Shown one piece after another: positions 43,197-51,690 of a DNA stretch of 64,000 nucleotides. A model generated the notes under the pieces. The model saw nothing but the letters and a program-made list of their open reading frames with translations. It made no database searches and was not told where the DNA came from. Position numbers and translations under genes: made by a program. Source of the DNA: JBAYST01 sp034932745 (GTDB taxonomy: Bacteria; Bacillota_I; Bacilli_A; RFN20; CAG-826); assembly GCA_034932745.1 (NCBI GenBank), contig JAYFOJ010000001.1, positions 248,001-312,000 on the forward strand, in the 5' to 3' direction. Numbering within the stretch: position 1 is the first letter of the stretch; the number at the start of each line of letters is the position of its first letter.

Positions 43197-44003
43197 ATGT
43201 GGACAAATGTTGCTAATATCAATTGGAATAACGGATATCAAGTTGCGGACTTTGTACTTAATCTTGCGTTCATCCTAATTATTTACGGACTTCTATTCTA
43301 TTTATTTTTCTCAGTTATCAAGCGACTTTCTGCTTACGTATTTTTGGGTATATCTTTTGTCGTAGTGCTCATAACATTTTTCTTAGGATTATTACCTGCG
43401 ATGATTTTAGCAGCGATGTTCTCGACTGCAGGAATATTTATTTCATTGTTCGCAAATTTCGGTAGTTTAAAATCTTTTCTTGCCAACCCATTCAAACGCG
43501 CAACCGTTAGAAATAACGGCAAAAACCATGTAGAAAAGGTTTATGATCGTCAAAAATTATATGAAACAATTACTAACACAGTAACTACTCTATCGAAGAC
43601 AAAAACTGGTGCTTTGATTACTTTTGAGAAACAAAGTTCTCTTGCTGATGTATGCAAAAATGGTGTTTTCATCAATTGCCCAGTAACTTTAGAAATATTA
43701 ACTACTATCTTTTATCCGGGAACTCGTTTACACGATGGCGCTGTCGTCGTGCATGGCGAGACGATTGTTGCGGCCGCAGTATTTTTTACTCCCTCGACAA
43801 AAGCCTTCGCTGGTAAGTATGGTTCTCGTCATAGAGCTGCAATTGGTATTTCTGAAGTTTCTGACTCTGTTACCGTCGTCGTAAGCGAAGAAACTGGTAG
43901 AATTTCCTTTGCAGTTAATGGTCAATTAGAAACAGTGGCGCCTGAAAACTTTAGAAGAGTATTTGAAAACTACATGTCTGATCCAACCGAAGAAGAGGAA
44001 TAG
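43197..44003 (+). CDS. cdaA: Diadenylate cyclase CdaA (c-di-AMP synthase)
   Basis: This 268-aa enzyme makes c-di-AMP from two ATP. It has three N-terminal helices (to about residue 90) and a DAC domain with the catalytic RLHDGAVVVHG (DGA) and GSRHRAAIGISE (RHR) motifs. AAGAGGC lies before the ATG. It is followed 2 nt later by glmM. In most Bacilli cdaR (YbbR) sits between these two genes, but it is absent here. c-di-AMP usually controls potassium and osmotic balance. Confidence 0.93.
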   Translation: MWTNVANINWNNGYQVADFVLNLAFILIIYGLLFYLFFSVIKRLSAYVFLGISFVVVLITFFLGLLPAMILAAMFSTAGIFISLFANFGSLKSFLANPFKRATVRNNGKNHVEKVYDRQKLYETITNTVTTLSKTKTGALITFEKQSSLADVCKNGVFINCPVTLEILTTIFYPGTRLHDGAVVVHGETIVAAAVFFTPSTKAFAGKYGSRHRAAIGISEVSDSVTVVVSEETGRISFAVNGQLETVAPENFRRVFENYMSDPTEEEE

Positions 44004-44005
44004 AT

Positions 44006-45340
44006 ATGGGCAAATACTTTGGAACCGATGGTGTTCGCGGAATAGCGAATGAAGTACTGACAACACATATTGCATACCGAATTGGTAGATTCATCGGACA
44101 ATATCCAGATGGTCGCCGCAATAAAATATTGATTGGAAGAGACACGAGAATAAGCGGAGACATGCTTGATGCTGCTCTGATATCTGGTTTAACTAGAAGT
44201 GGAGCCGTAGTCTATGAACTAGGAATTACTACTACGCCATCTATTTCTTATTTAGTCGAGAAAAAAGGATATGATTTTGGAATAATGATTTCCGCTAGTC
44301 ATAATCCTTATTTCGATAACGGAATCAAGATTTTTGCGCCAAATGGTGAAAAACTTTCTAGTGGTATTGAGAAAGAAATTGAAGCATATATTGATAGTTT
44401 GCTCGACTACTTGCCAAGTCCAAAGAACCAAGATATCGGTAAAGTCGTCGATGCAGAGCCGCTAATTAACGAATATTTAGATTATATCAAGAGTAAAGCT
44501 AAAAGTATTTCTTCGATGAAGATTATTGTCGATTGCGCGCATGGTTCGGCATCTGTTGTTGCAAGAAAACTATTTACTGAAATGTTGAAAATTAACGCCA
44601 CTTATATCAACGAAAACTTTTGTGGAACCGATATTAATAACCGATGTGGTTCAACCCATCTCGATCAATTAATTGGCGAAATAAAGAAAAACAAATTCGA
44701 TTTAGGGTTAGCTTTTGATGGAGACGCCGATCGTTTAATGCTGGTTTCTCCAAATGGAAGAGTGATAGATGGCGACTGCACTATGTTTTTGAATGCCATT
44801 AATCTTAAGAAGCATGGCTTATTAGCAGATAATAAAATTGTTATTACGACTATGTCTAATCTTGGTTTAAAAATTGCTCTTAAAAAGAATTCAATCGATT
44901 TTGACGAAGTCGATGTCGGCGACAAGAATGTTCAAGCAAGATTAAAAGAAAAGAAACTCAATCTTGGAGGAGAACAATCTGGACATGTCATCTTTTACGA
45001 AGATTTAAATACAGGTGATGGCCTTTTAACCGCTGTCAAAACAATGAATGTAATTTCAGAAGAAAAGAAGGCTGTTGACGAGTTAGTGTCAGATTTAAAA
45101 ATACTCCCACAAATTCTTAAAAATGAGGGCGTTACCAATAAAATAGCAATCATGGAAAATCCCGAACTAAAGCAATTAATTCAGAAAATTCAAAAAGAAT
45201 TAGGCGAAAAAGGAAGAATTGTTGTTAGACCTAGTGGAACAGAACAATTAATCCGCGTTATGGTTGAAGCTGAGACTCTAGAAATATGTGAGAAATACGT
45301 CGAGAGCGTAATCAGCCTCGTTAAAGAATTAAGTTTCTAA
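44006..45340 (+). CDS. glmM: Phosphoglucosamine mutase
   Basis: This 444-aa enzyme converts glucosamine-6-phosphate to glucosamine-1-phosphate for UDP-GlcNAc and peptidoglycan synthesis. It shows the start YFGTDGVRGIAN, the phosphoserine loop ISASHNPYFDNG, the metal loop AFDGDADRL, GEQSGH, and the phosphate-binding RPSGTEQLIRV. Length is as expected. It is coupled to cdaA, and GlmM is known to bind and inhibit CdaA. Its last 4 nt overlap the convergent Band 7-like gene. Confidence 0.95.
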   Translation: MGKYFGTDGVRGIANEVLTTHIAYRIGRFIGQYPDGRRNKILIGRDTRISGDMLDAALISGLTRSGAVVYELGITTTPSISYLVEKKGYDFGIMISASHNPYFDNGIKIFAPNGEKLSSGIEKEIEAYIDSLLDYLPSPKNQDIGKVVDAEPLINEYLDYIKSKAKSISSMKIIVDCAHGSASVVARKLFTEMLKINATYINENFCGTDINNRCGSTHLDQLIGEIKKNKFDLGLAFDGDADRLMLVSPNGRVIDGDCTMFLNAINLKKHGLLADNKIVITTMSNLGLKIALKKNSIDFDEVDVGDKNVQARLKEKKLNLGGEQSGHVIFYEDLNTGDGLLTAVKTMNVISEEKKAVDELVSDLKILPQILKNEGVTNKIAIMENPELKQLIQKIQKELGEKGRIVVRPSGTEQLIRVMVEAETLEICEKYVESVISLVKELSF

Positions 45341-45774
45341 TCAATTGGTTTAATCGATATAAACGTTATACCAATAGCAGAGAAATTAGCTTTGATTAAA
45401 TCTAAATTAATCTCCTGTTTTTCTAGTGACAAATTATTAATAAAATGTTCTACAGTTGTGTGAATGTAATGAAATTTTAAAGGATCTGTTATTTGATATT
45501 CAATAAGCGCTTTTCGTCCATTAACCAAGCGAATCGTCCTCTTTATCGGCACGATAGCGTAATATCCCACCCGGTGATAAACAAATGGAACAAACCAATG
45601 AAAACCATGACCAAATGTTCCGAAATATTTTTCCATTTTTTCGACAATAATAACGTGTCCCTTTTTGACGTAGTAGATGCACGATAAAACGAATACTATA
45701 ATTCCGAATAATAATGTACTGCCTAATACGATAAGGAATAACAAATCTGTTTGATCCATGAAAATATCATACAT
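45337..45774 (-). CDS. Truncated Band 7/SPFH-like membrane protein
   Basis: From ATG 45774 this is a 145-aa protein with one N-terminal helix and an incomplete SPFH domain (GHVIIVEKMEKYFGTFGHGF ... ALIEYQITDPLKFHY). It ends where the full stomatin at 19695 continues into its coiled coil, so it lacks the oligomerisation part. A GTG at 45792 would give 151 aa but lies 1 nt from the -10 box. It may be a stand-alone short form or a remnant. Function unknown. Confidence 0.6.
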   Translation of the reverse strand: MYDIFMDQTDLLFLIVLGSTLLFGIIVFVLSCIYYVKKGHVIIVEKMEKYFGTFGHGFHWFVPFVYHRVGYYAIVPIKRTIRLVNGRKALIEYQITDPLKFHYIHTTVEHFINNLSLEKQEINLDLIKANFSAIGITFISIKPID

Positions 45775-45793
45775 TTTCAAATGTAAATTCACA

Positions 45794-45809
45794 ATTATAC
45801 GTTTATAAT
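45794..45809. promoter_or_regulatory. Back-to-back -10 boxes of a divergent promoter pair
   Basis: On the plus strand TATAAT is at 45804-45809, 9 nt before the NUDIX start. On the minus strand TATAAT is at 45799-45794 for the Band 7-like gene. The two -10 boxes are only 4 nt apart, so the two polymerases could not bind at once. Confidence 0.5.
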
Positions 45810-45818
45810 TATATCGTT

Positions 45819-46427
45819 ATGGATACCAAAGAGATTTACGACTATATCGTTAAGATTCAATCAATCGCTAAGATAGGTTTAATTTATTCAAAAGACCCTT
45901 ATGCAATAACTAATTATGAGGAAATTAACCGTGTTTCGCTTGAATTTTTGGAGAAATTTGTCGAATGTAAATTCGATCGCCCCAATTATTTTAAACGCGA
46001 TGTCTACCCGACTCCGAATATTTCAGTACGGACAGTAATACTTAACGAAGACAAAACAAAAATACTCCTCGTAAGAGAAGCGAATTCTCAAACTTATTCG
46101 ATTCCTGGAGGATGGGCTGATTTATATGATTCTCCATCATGCGCCGCAAAGAACGAATGCTCTCAAGAAGCAGGCGCTGATGTCGAGATTGTAAGACTGG
46201 TTGGTTTAATTAATCACACACCTTATAAAAAGCCAAATAGTGTACCAGAATATGTAGCGGTGTTCGAAGGAAAAGTGAAAGGTGAATTGCACTCTCACGA
46301 ATACGAGACTGATGATGTGAACTGGTTTGAACTAGAAAACCTACCAGTTATATCAGGAAAAGTTGATCCAAGAGAAATGAAACGAATGATCGACGCCGTA
46401 AAAGACAACAAAACAATTTTTGATTAA
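45819..46427 (+). CDS. NUDIX hydrolase with N-terminal NUDIX_N domain
   Basis: This 202-aa protein has an N-terminal helical NUDIX_N domain (ILYDYIVKIQSIAKIGL type, residues 1-60) and a Nudix domain. The Nudix box reads GWADLYDSPSCAAKNECSQEAGA: compared with the consensus, the first Glu is Asp, the Arg is Asn and the EE is QE, so metal binding could be altered. Members of this branch act on ADP-ribose-like compounds. It is leaderless: -10 TATAAT ends 9 nt before the ATG. Confidence 0.8.
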   Translation: MDTKEIYDYIVKIQSIAKIGLIYSKDPYAITNYEEINRVSLEFLEKFVECKFDRPNYFKRDVYPTPNISVRTVILNEDKTKILLVREANSQTYSIPGGWADLYDSPSCAAKNECSQEAGADVEIVRLVGLINHTPYKKPNSVPEYVAVFEGKVKGELHSHEYETDDVNWFELENLPVISGKVDPREMKRMIDAVKDNKTIFD

Positions 46428-46527
46428 ATAAATATTTAAACATTCTTAATCTTGGCAGTGTTTTTTGTTATGATTAAGTGGCATATATGGCAATTCAACT
46501 TGTTGATGATACCAAAAGGAGGGGCTA

Positions 46528-47187
46528 ATGATTGTTTTAGATGAGATAAGTACACTAAAGATTGTCTTTATTATCATTGTGCCAATTATTTTCTTATTGG
46601 TAATTGCGTTTATTCTTTATAAACCGATTAGGAAGTCAATTTATCGAAAAAAATATCGCGAATTATATGGTAAAAGAGTATATAAAATAGCGTTATACGA
46701 AGATTTCTATCTTATTAACTTGTTCAACTTTAAATATGACGACAAGCATTACGCTATTGTCGACCATGTTTTATTTAGTAATAAGTACATATACGTAATC
46801 ATGGATAAGTTTTACGATGGTTCAATCGCTGGAAAAATCGATGATCAATCTCTCGTCATGGTCACATCCAAGGGAAAAAAGCAATACATCGACAATCCGA
46901 TTATTGAAAGTAAAGCTATAGTTAAGCGCATTGCTTTGATGACTAATATTGATCCAACACTATTTATTGGCATTTCTCTCACTAACGAGGAATGTGCGAT
47001 AGATGTTCAACAAACATCGAAAGATTTTTACATTATTCAAGTTAACAAATTAACTAGTCTTGTCAATGCGATTGAATCAAGAAACATTGAACCGATAAAC
47101 CCTGATCAATTGCAAAGATTAGTAAATGATATGGATAGAATTAACAAGAAAAGGAAAAAGATGGATGGCTACAATAAAAGAAATTAG
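46528..47187 (+). CDS. Membrane protein with NERD-like domain
   Basis: This 219-aa protein has an N-terminal helix (residues 8-32) and a cytoplasmic part similar to the nuclease-related NERD domain (KHYAIVDHVLFSNKYIYV ... YDGSIAGK ... QYIDNPIIESKAIVKRI). The catalytic E-x-K of active NERD domains is not seen; the equivalent stretch reads VIMDKFYDG. It may therefore be non-catalytic. AAAGGAGGGG precedes the ATG. The next gene starts 23 nt before its stop. Confidence 0.55.
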   Translation: MIVLDEISTLKIVFIIIVPIIFLLVIAFILYKPIRKSIYRKKYRELYGKRVYKIALYEDFYLINLFNFKYDDKHYAIVDHVLFSNKYIYVIMDKFYDGSIAGKIDDQSLVMVTSKGKKQYIDNPIIESKAIVKRIALMTNIDPTLFIGISLTNEECAIDVQQTSKDFYIIQVNKLTSLVNAIESRNIEPINPDQLQRLVNDMDRINKKRKKMDGYNKRN

Positions 47188-48157
47188 AAAAGCATCATTT
47201 GAAAATCTTAAGAAAAACTACTCATCATCGATAGTTCTTTCTTTGATATGCGGCTTACTAATTTTAGTGTTAATTTCGGTTGGCGCAACGGAAGTAGGAC
47301 CAGCTTTATTGGTTGTTATCGTTCCTTTAGTTATCGTACCATTTATTTTTGCCACGCAAGTCGCACATTTTGGTTTAAGAGAGAAAATTGTTCCTTCGTT
47401 TAAATTACAAATGAGATTTTTCTTCGCTTATTTTTCTTTACCTTTCCGTGGCGTTTATAGTTTTTTAAAATCATTTCTATTCTCCTTACTAACATTTGCG
47501 GTTATGTCATCTGTATTTTCGATTTTTGCGAACATTATATGTGCAAATATTTTTGTTAATTTCACAGATGTACAAAACCAAGTTATGACATTGGTTAATA
47601 GTGGGAATACTACTGATTTAGTTCAGCTAATAAGTGACAATTCAGTAATGTTAATGGTGTATATGGATTTAGCGACTTTACCGGCGCTTTTCCTCGCTAT
47701 ATTCTTATTTATTTTGATGATTTCTTATAATTCACTTCAAGTTTATTTAAGAATTCGCGTTCCGAATTTGAATCACGGTTACGCTAGATACGTTTACAAT
47801 TACGCCAAGGCTTCAATCTATGGAAAAATTATGTCTGCTTATTGGGGCTTAAATTTCCCATTATTTATATTGTTTGCGCTTGGATTTACCGGTGGAATCG
47901 GTGTTGGTTTACTATTCACTGTCGAATACACCTATTTAGCCACTCTTGGCGTCGCTGGATCGATATTATTAATGATGTTTTTCTTACCGTTTTACTTCTC
48001 AAATATGGAAAGTATTTATTTGGCATACGAAGATACATTTAAAACGGCCAGTAAAAAAGCCACCGATGACATCATTAATCACTTTGAAAGAGAAGTTGAT
48101 TCATTGAAACAAAGAAGAGACACCGAAAATGACAAAAACAATGATGAAAACAAATAA
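47165..48157 (+). CDS. Multi-pass membrane protein, unknown (DUF975-like layout)
   Basis: This 330-aa protein begins MATIKEIRKASFENLKKNYSS start pattern, recalling the soluble N-terminus of DUF975 proteins, and has about six hydrophobic segments up to residue 290, then a charged tail. ATG 47165 has AAGGAAAAAG before it and lies within the previous gene, so coupling is likely. A longer frame from 47126 lies inside that gene. Function unknown. Confidence 0.6.
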   Translation: MATIKEIRKASFENLKKNYSSSIVLSLICGLLILVLISVGATEVGPALLVVIVPLVIVPFIFATQVAHFGLREKIVPSFKLQMRFFFAYFSLPFRGVYSFLKSFLFSLLTFAVMSSVFSIFANIICANIFVNFTDVQNQVMTLVNSGNTTDLVQLISDNSVMLMVYMDLATLPALFLAIFLFILMISYNSLQVYLRIRVPNLNHGYARYVYNYAKASIYGKIMSAYWGLNFPLFILFALGFTGGIGVGLLFTVEYTYLATLGVAGSILLMMFFLPFYFSNMESIYLAYEDTFKTASKKATDDIINHFEREVDSLKQRRDTENDKNNDENK

Positions 48158-48179
48158 AAAAGTTCCCACTAAGGGAACT
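48155..48179 (-). terminator. Intrinsic terminator after tRNA-Gly(GCC)
   Basis: agttccc and gggaact pair around ttagt on the reverse strand and are followed by TTTTTT. It may also end the convergent membrane-protein transcript. Confidence 0.75.
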
Positions 48180-48190
48180 AATATGCTGTC

Positions 48191-48264
48191 TGGAGCAAGT
48201 GACGGGAATCGAACCCGCATAACTACCTTGGCAAGGTAGTGTTCTACCACTGAACTACACCTGC
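48191..48264 (-). tRNA. tRNA-Gly (anticodon GCC)
   Basis: Read on the minus strand, the acceptor gcaggtg pairs with cacttgc and CCA is encoded. The anticodon arm ctacc/ggtag has loop ttgccaa, giving GCC (GGC/GGU codons). Confidence 0.94.
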
Positions 48265-48342
48265 AATATGAATTGCGTGTATTATTATAACAAACTAAAA
48301 CGTAGTTGCAAGAATTGAATTAAAGATATAAGGAGAAATCTT

Positions 48343-50004
48343 ATGATAAGTAATAAAGAATTGGCTAATTTAATCTTCCCAAATGTCAAAACTACATTAG
48401 AGGATTTAGAAAAAAAATACCCAAATAGAACTCTTCCAGAAAGAGCAGAGGTGACGAGATTTGCACCTAGTCCCACTGGTTTCCTACATACTGGATCGCT
48501 TTTTACATCAATGATTTGCCACAAGTTGGCTAATCAGACGAATGGTGTATTTTATATTAGACTAGAAGACACCGACTCAAAAAGAGAAATTGAAGGTTCA
48601 GGAGAAAAATTACTAAATGAACTAAAAGAATTTAACATAGTACCAACCGAAGGTTATCTAGGAACACACGAAATAGGTGATTACGGCCCTTACGTGCAAT
48701 CAAAACGCGCTGATATATATAAAGTTGCAATCAAACACCTAATCTCAATTGGAAGAGCGTATCCTTGCTTTTGCTCAGTGGAAGAACTAGACGAAATAAG
48801 AAAAGTGCAAGAAACCAATAAGATGTTGCCTGGATATTACGGAAAATTTGCAAAATGTCGTTATCTTTCAAACGAAGAAAGAGAAGCGAAAATTCGAAAT
48901 GGTGATCCATTTGTGATTCGTTTTCTTTCAAACGGAAACCATAATAACAAAATTAAGGCCCACGACTTAATTCATGGCGATATTTCAATCGCTGAAAACG
49001 ATCAAGATATCGTTATTTATAAGAGCGATGGTCTTCCTACTTACCATTTCGCGCACATATGCGACGATCATTTTATGCGCACCACAACAGTCATTCGTGG
49101 TGAAGAATGGATATCGTCGCTACCTATCCATATTCAATTGTTCGACGCTATGGGCTGGGCTGCTCCTCGATATGCCCATGTTCCAGTCATCATGAAAATA
49201 GATGAAAATGGTAATAAGAGAAAGTTATCAAAGCGAAAAGATCCAGAAGCAGCGTGCTCTTTCTTTATCGATGATGGATATCCATCAGAAGCATTGTCGA
49301 TGTATTTAATGACGATTGCTAATTCGAACTTTGAAGAATGGATTTTCGCTAACAAATTTAAAGATATGAATGATTTCAAATTCTCTTTTGAAAAAGTTAG
49401 TTTGGATGGAGCTTTGTTCGATTTAGTTAAGTTACAATTCTTTGCACGAGAAATACTAGCAAGAAAAACGAAAGAAGAAATGTTAGTTCTAGCCGAAAAA
49501 TACGCTAAGAATCATGATAAAGCACTAGAATCATTAATTAGTCACGATAGAAACTACTTTATGGATATTATTAATATCGAAAGAGACAGTGAAAATCCGC
49601 GAAAAGATTATTCTCATTTCGGTGAACTAGTCGGCGCGATAGGGTTCTTCTATCATGACATCTATAAAAAAGAACTAGATATTAGCTTATTCAATCCGCT
49701 TATCGAAAAGAAAGTAATTGCCAATGTTCTATCGGAGTGTCGCAAGTTAGATATTGATAAGCCTCAGAACGAATGGTTTGATCAAATGAAGCAAATCGCT
49801 ATTAAAAACGGTTTTGCTGAATCAAACAAAGTATATAAAGCTAACAAAGAGGCGTTTATTGGACATGTCGGCGATGTTGCAGAAATGTTACGCATTGCAT
49901 TGACCGGTCGAAAGAATTCTCCAAACTTATATTTTGTGATGAAAGTTTTGGGCGGTTTAGAATCTACTAAAAGAATTGACTGCGTAATTTCTTTACTTAA
50001 GTAA
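48343..50004 (+). CDS. gltX: Glutamate--tRNA ligase
   Basis: This 553-aa class I aminoacyl-tRNA synthetase charges tRNA-Glu. The HIGH-type motif is FAPSPTGFLHTGSL, followed by YIRLEDTDSKRE, and the KMSKS-type motif is KLSKRKDPEAA. It carries an additional N-terminal stretch of about 30 residues before the catalytic domain and is longer than usual (about 480), with a C-terminal anticodon-binding part. AAGGAGAAATC precedes the ATG. A tRNA-Glu(CTC) gene follows, with its own promoter inside the gltX end. Confidence 0.93.
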   Translation: MISNKELANLIFPNVKTTLEDLEKKYPNRTLPERAEVTRFAPSPTGFLHTGSLFTSMICHKLANQTNGVFYIRLEDTDSKREIEGSGEKLLNELKEFNIVPTEGYLGTHEIGDYGPYVQSKRADIYKVAIKHLISIGRAYPCFCSVEELDEIRKVQETNKMLPGYYGKFAKCRYLSNEEREAKIRNGDPFVIRFLSNGNHNNKIKAHDLIHGDISIAENDQDIVIYKSDGLPTYHFAHICDDHFMRTTTVIRGEEWISSLPIHIQLFDAMGWAAPRYAHVPVIMKIDENGNKRKLSKRKDPEAACSFFIDDGYPSEALSMYLMTIANSNFEEWIFANKFKDMNDFKFSFEKVSLDGALFDLVKLQFFAREILARKTKEEMLVLAEKYAKNHDKALESLISHDRNYFMDIINIERDSENPRKDYSHFGELVGAIGFFYHDIYKKELDISLFNPLIEKKVIANVLSECRKLDIDKPQNEWFDQMKQIAIKNGFAESNKVYKANKEAFIGHVGDVAEMLRIALTGRKNSPNLYFVMKVLGGLESTKRIDCVISLLK

Positions 50005-50014
50005 AATTAAAAGA

Positions 50015-50020
50015 TATAAT
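50015..50020 (+). promoter_or_regulatory. -10 element (TATAAT) of tRNA-Glu(CTC)
   Basis: TATAAT lies 15 nt before the mature tRNA 5' end, just after the gltX stop. The -35 (TTTACT near 49992) would be inside gltX. Confidence 0.5.
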
Positions 50021-50035
50021 GACAAGCGCTAAAGT

Positions 50036-50111
50036 GGTCCCATGGTCAAGAGGTTTAAGACGAGACCCTCTCAAGGTCTAATCCCGGGTTCGATTCCCGG
50101 TGGGATCACCA
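50036..50111 (+). tRNA. tRNA-Glu (anticodon CTC)
   Basis: The acceptor ggtccca pairs with tgggatc and CCA is encoded. The anticodon arm agacc/ggtct has loop ctctcaa, giving CTC (GAG codons). It lies directly behind gltX. A CTC form in addition to TTC (62463) is unusual for a low-GC genome. Confidence 0.94.
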
Positions 50112-50125
50112 ATTTCGCTATTTAT

Positions 50126-50148
50126 CCTGCCTTAGTGGCAGGTTTTTT
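50126..50148 (+). terminator. Intrinsic terminator after tRNA-Glu(CTC)
   Basis: cctgcc and ggcagg form a GC-rich stem with loop ttagt, followed by TTTTTT. Confidence 0.9.
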
Positions 50149-50177
50149 ATTTATTGAGATATGCTAATATATATTGC

Positions 50178-50699
50178 ATGAGAAAAGAACCACTATTAAT
50201 GACAAATCGACTAATCCTTCGACCAATAATGGCGAAAGACTTAAATGCCATGTGGAAGTGGGTTTCTGATGAACGGGTCACAAAATATCTTACTTACGCA
50301 ACGTATAAAAAGAAGAATGACTTAAAGAATTATATAGCCAACCTTAAAAAAGATGATAAATTCTATACTTTTGGTATTGTTCTAAAAGATAATAACGAGT
50401 TAATAGGAAGCATTGGATGTGGCTATAGCGAAGTACACAAAGCATGGAATTTCGGATATAACATTTGCTATGAACAATGGGGTAAAGGAATTACTACAGA
50501 AGCTTTTAAAAGACTAATCGAGTATGCGCACGACAACTTAAATGCACACGATTTTTGTGTGTATCACGCAGTAGAAAATATCGGATCTCAAAAGGTTATC
50601 CAAAAATGTGGATTTAAATATGTTGGCGAGATTTCTTATGAAAAACTAGATAAAAGTGCATCATTCAAGGCTAGTTTCTATCGTTTACACTTAGAATAA
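50178..50699 (+). CDS. GNAT acetyltransferase, RimJ/RimL-like
   Basis: This 173-aa protein has the RimJ/RimL pattern: MTNRLILRPIMAKDLNAMW, GIVLKDNNELIGSIGCGY, then WGKGITTEAFKRLIEYAH with the acetyl-CoA loop, and HAVENIGSQKVIQKCGF. Such enzymes acetylate protein N-termini or small amines. A longer frame starts at 50154, but TGCTAATAT, an extended -10, ends 7 nt before ATG 50178, so translation is probably leaderless from there. Confidence 0.85.
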   Translation: MRKEPLLMTNRLILRPIMAKDLNAMWKWVSDERVTKYLTYATYKKKNDLKNYIANLKKDDKFYTFGIVLKDNNELIGSIGCGYSEVHKAWNFGYNICYEQWGKGITTEAFKRLIEYAHDNLNAHDFCVYHAVENIGSQKVIQKCGFKYVGEISYEKLDKSASFKASFYRLHLE

Positions 50700-50753
50700 T
50701 AATATATAGCATCGTTCGAGCATTAGTAATATTTACTGGTATAATAATAAAAT

Positions 50754-51608
50754 ATGAATGCGTTATTTTTACTAAACAAGTCAAGCGGTCGAGGAAGAGC
50801 GCATAAAAGAAAAAACTACATAGTGAAAAAACTATCTAATATTTTTGATTCTGTCGAAGTATTGGAATCAGTATCTCACGATCATTTTATTCAATTAGCA
50901 AAAGAAGCATGTGGGAAATTTGATGTCTTAATTTTCGCCGGTGGAGATGGAACTTTTAACATGGTCGCTAACGCAATTAGCGAAGAACCAAAAAGACCAA
51001 TTCTTGGCGTTATTCCCACTGGTACCGTTAATGATGCGGCCAAAATTTTTGGCGTTAAAAGAAGCATCGGTCAAGCGATTAAAGTAATTGAAAATCAAAG
51101 AATTAGGAAATTTGATATCGGAAAAATAAACGATAGTTATTTTGTTTTTGCTGCGGCTATTGGAGCATATGCAGATATTCCATATAAGACAAGAGTAGAC
51201 GGAAAGTCTAGAATTGGACCGCTCGCATATTATTTTAAGGCTATACCTCAACTTTTTAAAAAGCGTAAACTTAAGGGCACTATTACATTCGAAGATGGTA
51301 CGACAAGTGTATTCGAGACACCATTCTTATTAATAATGAATAGTGCGCATATAGGTGGATTTAAAATCAATCCAAATAGTAATTCGTTTGACGGTAAAAT
51401 GGATTTATTCTGGACTGAACCGACAATATTTAACTCTTTGGCAAGGTATTTATTTAGAAGCAAAAGTATCAATCATTATAAGTTTAAAGAAGTAATAATT
51501 AAATCCGATTGTAAAGATAGCTGGGACATCGATGGGGAAATCGGACCTACCGGTGATGCATCGATTAAAATTTTGCCAGAGCATTTAAGCATTTTTTCGG
51601 TGAAATAA
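50754..51608 (+). CDS. Diacylglycerol kinase family lipid kinase
   Basis: This 284-aa protein has the DAGK catalytic motif FAGGDGTFNMVANAI and the second motif VIPTGTVNDAAKI, in which the usual GTxNDFA has Ala for Phe. It phosphorylates diacylglycerol or a related lipid alcohol at the membrane. The DgkB/YegS/LCB5 fold is complete, including IGGFKINPNS and WDIDGEIG. An extended -10 (TGGTATAAT) ends 8 nt before the ATG and no ribosome binding site exists, so the mRNA is leaderless. Confidence 0.9.
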   Translation: MNALFLLNKSSGRGRAHKRKNYIVKKLSNIFDSVEVLESVSHDHFIQLAKEACGKFDVLIFAGGDGTFNMVANAISEEPKRPILGVIPTGTVNDAAKIFGVKRSIGQAIKVIENQRIRKFDIGKINDSYFVFAAAIGAYADIPYKTRVDGKSRIGPLAYYFKAIPQLFKKRKLKGTITFEDGTTSVFETPFLLIMNSAHIGGFKINPNSNSFDGKMDLFWTEPTIFNSLARYLFRSKSINHYKFKEVIIKSDCKDSWDIDGEIGPTGDASIKILPEHLSIFSVK

Positions 51609-51690
51609 ACATAAATATGTGACTTTTGCAAAGATTTTTACTTTAATTTATACTTTTTTAATATTAAAATAAGAATATTGGAGGATTCCT

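Noticed and set aside
47126..47164. Upstream start of the DUF975-like gene
   Set aside because: The region codes in another frame for the end of the NERD-like protein, and the later ATG has a better ribosome binding site.
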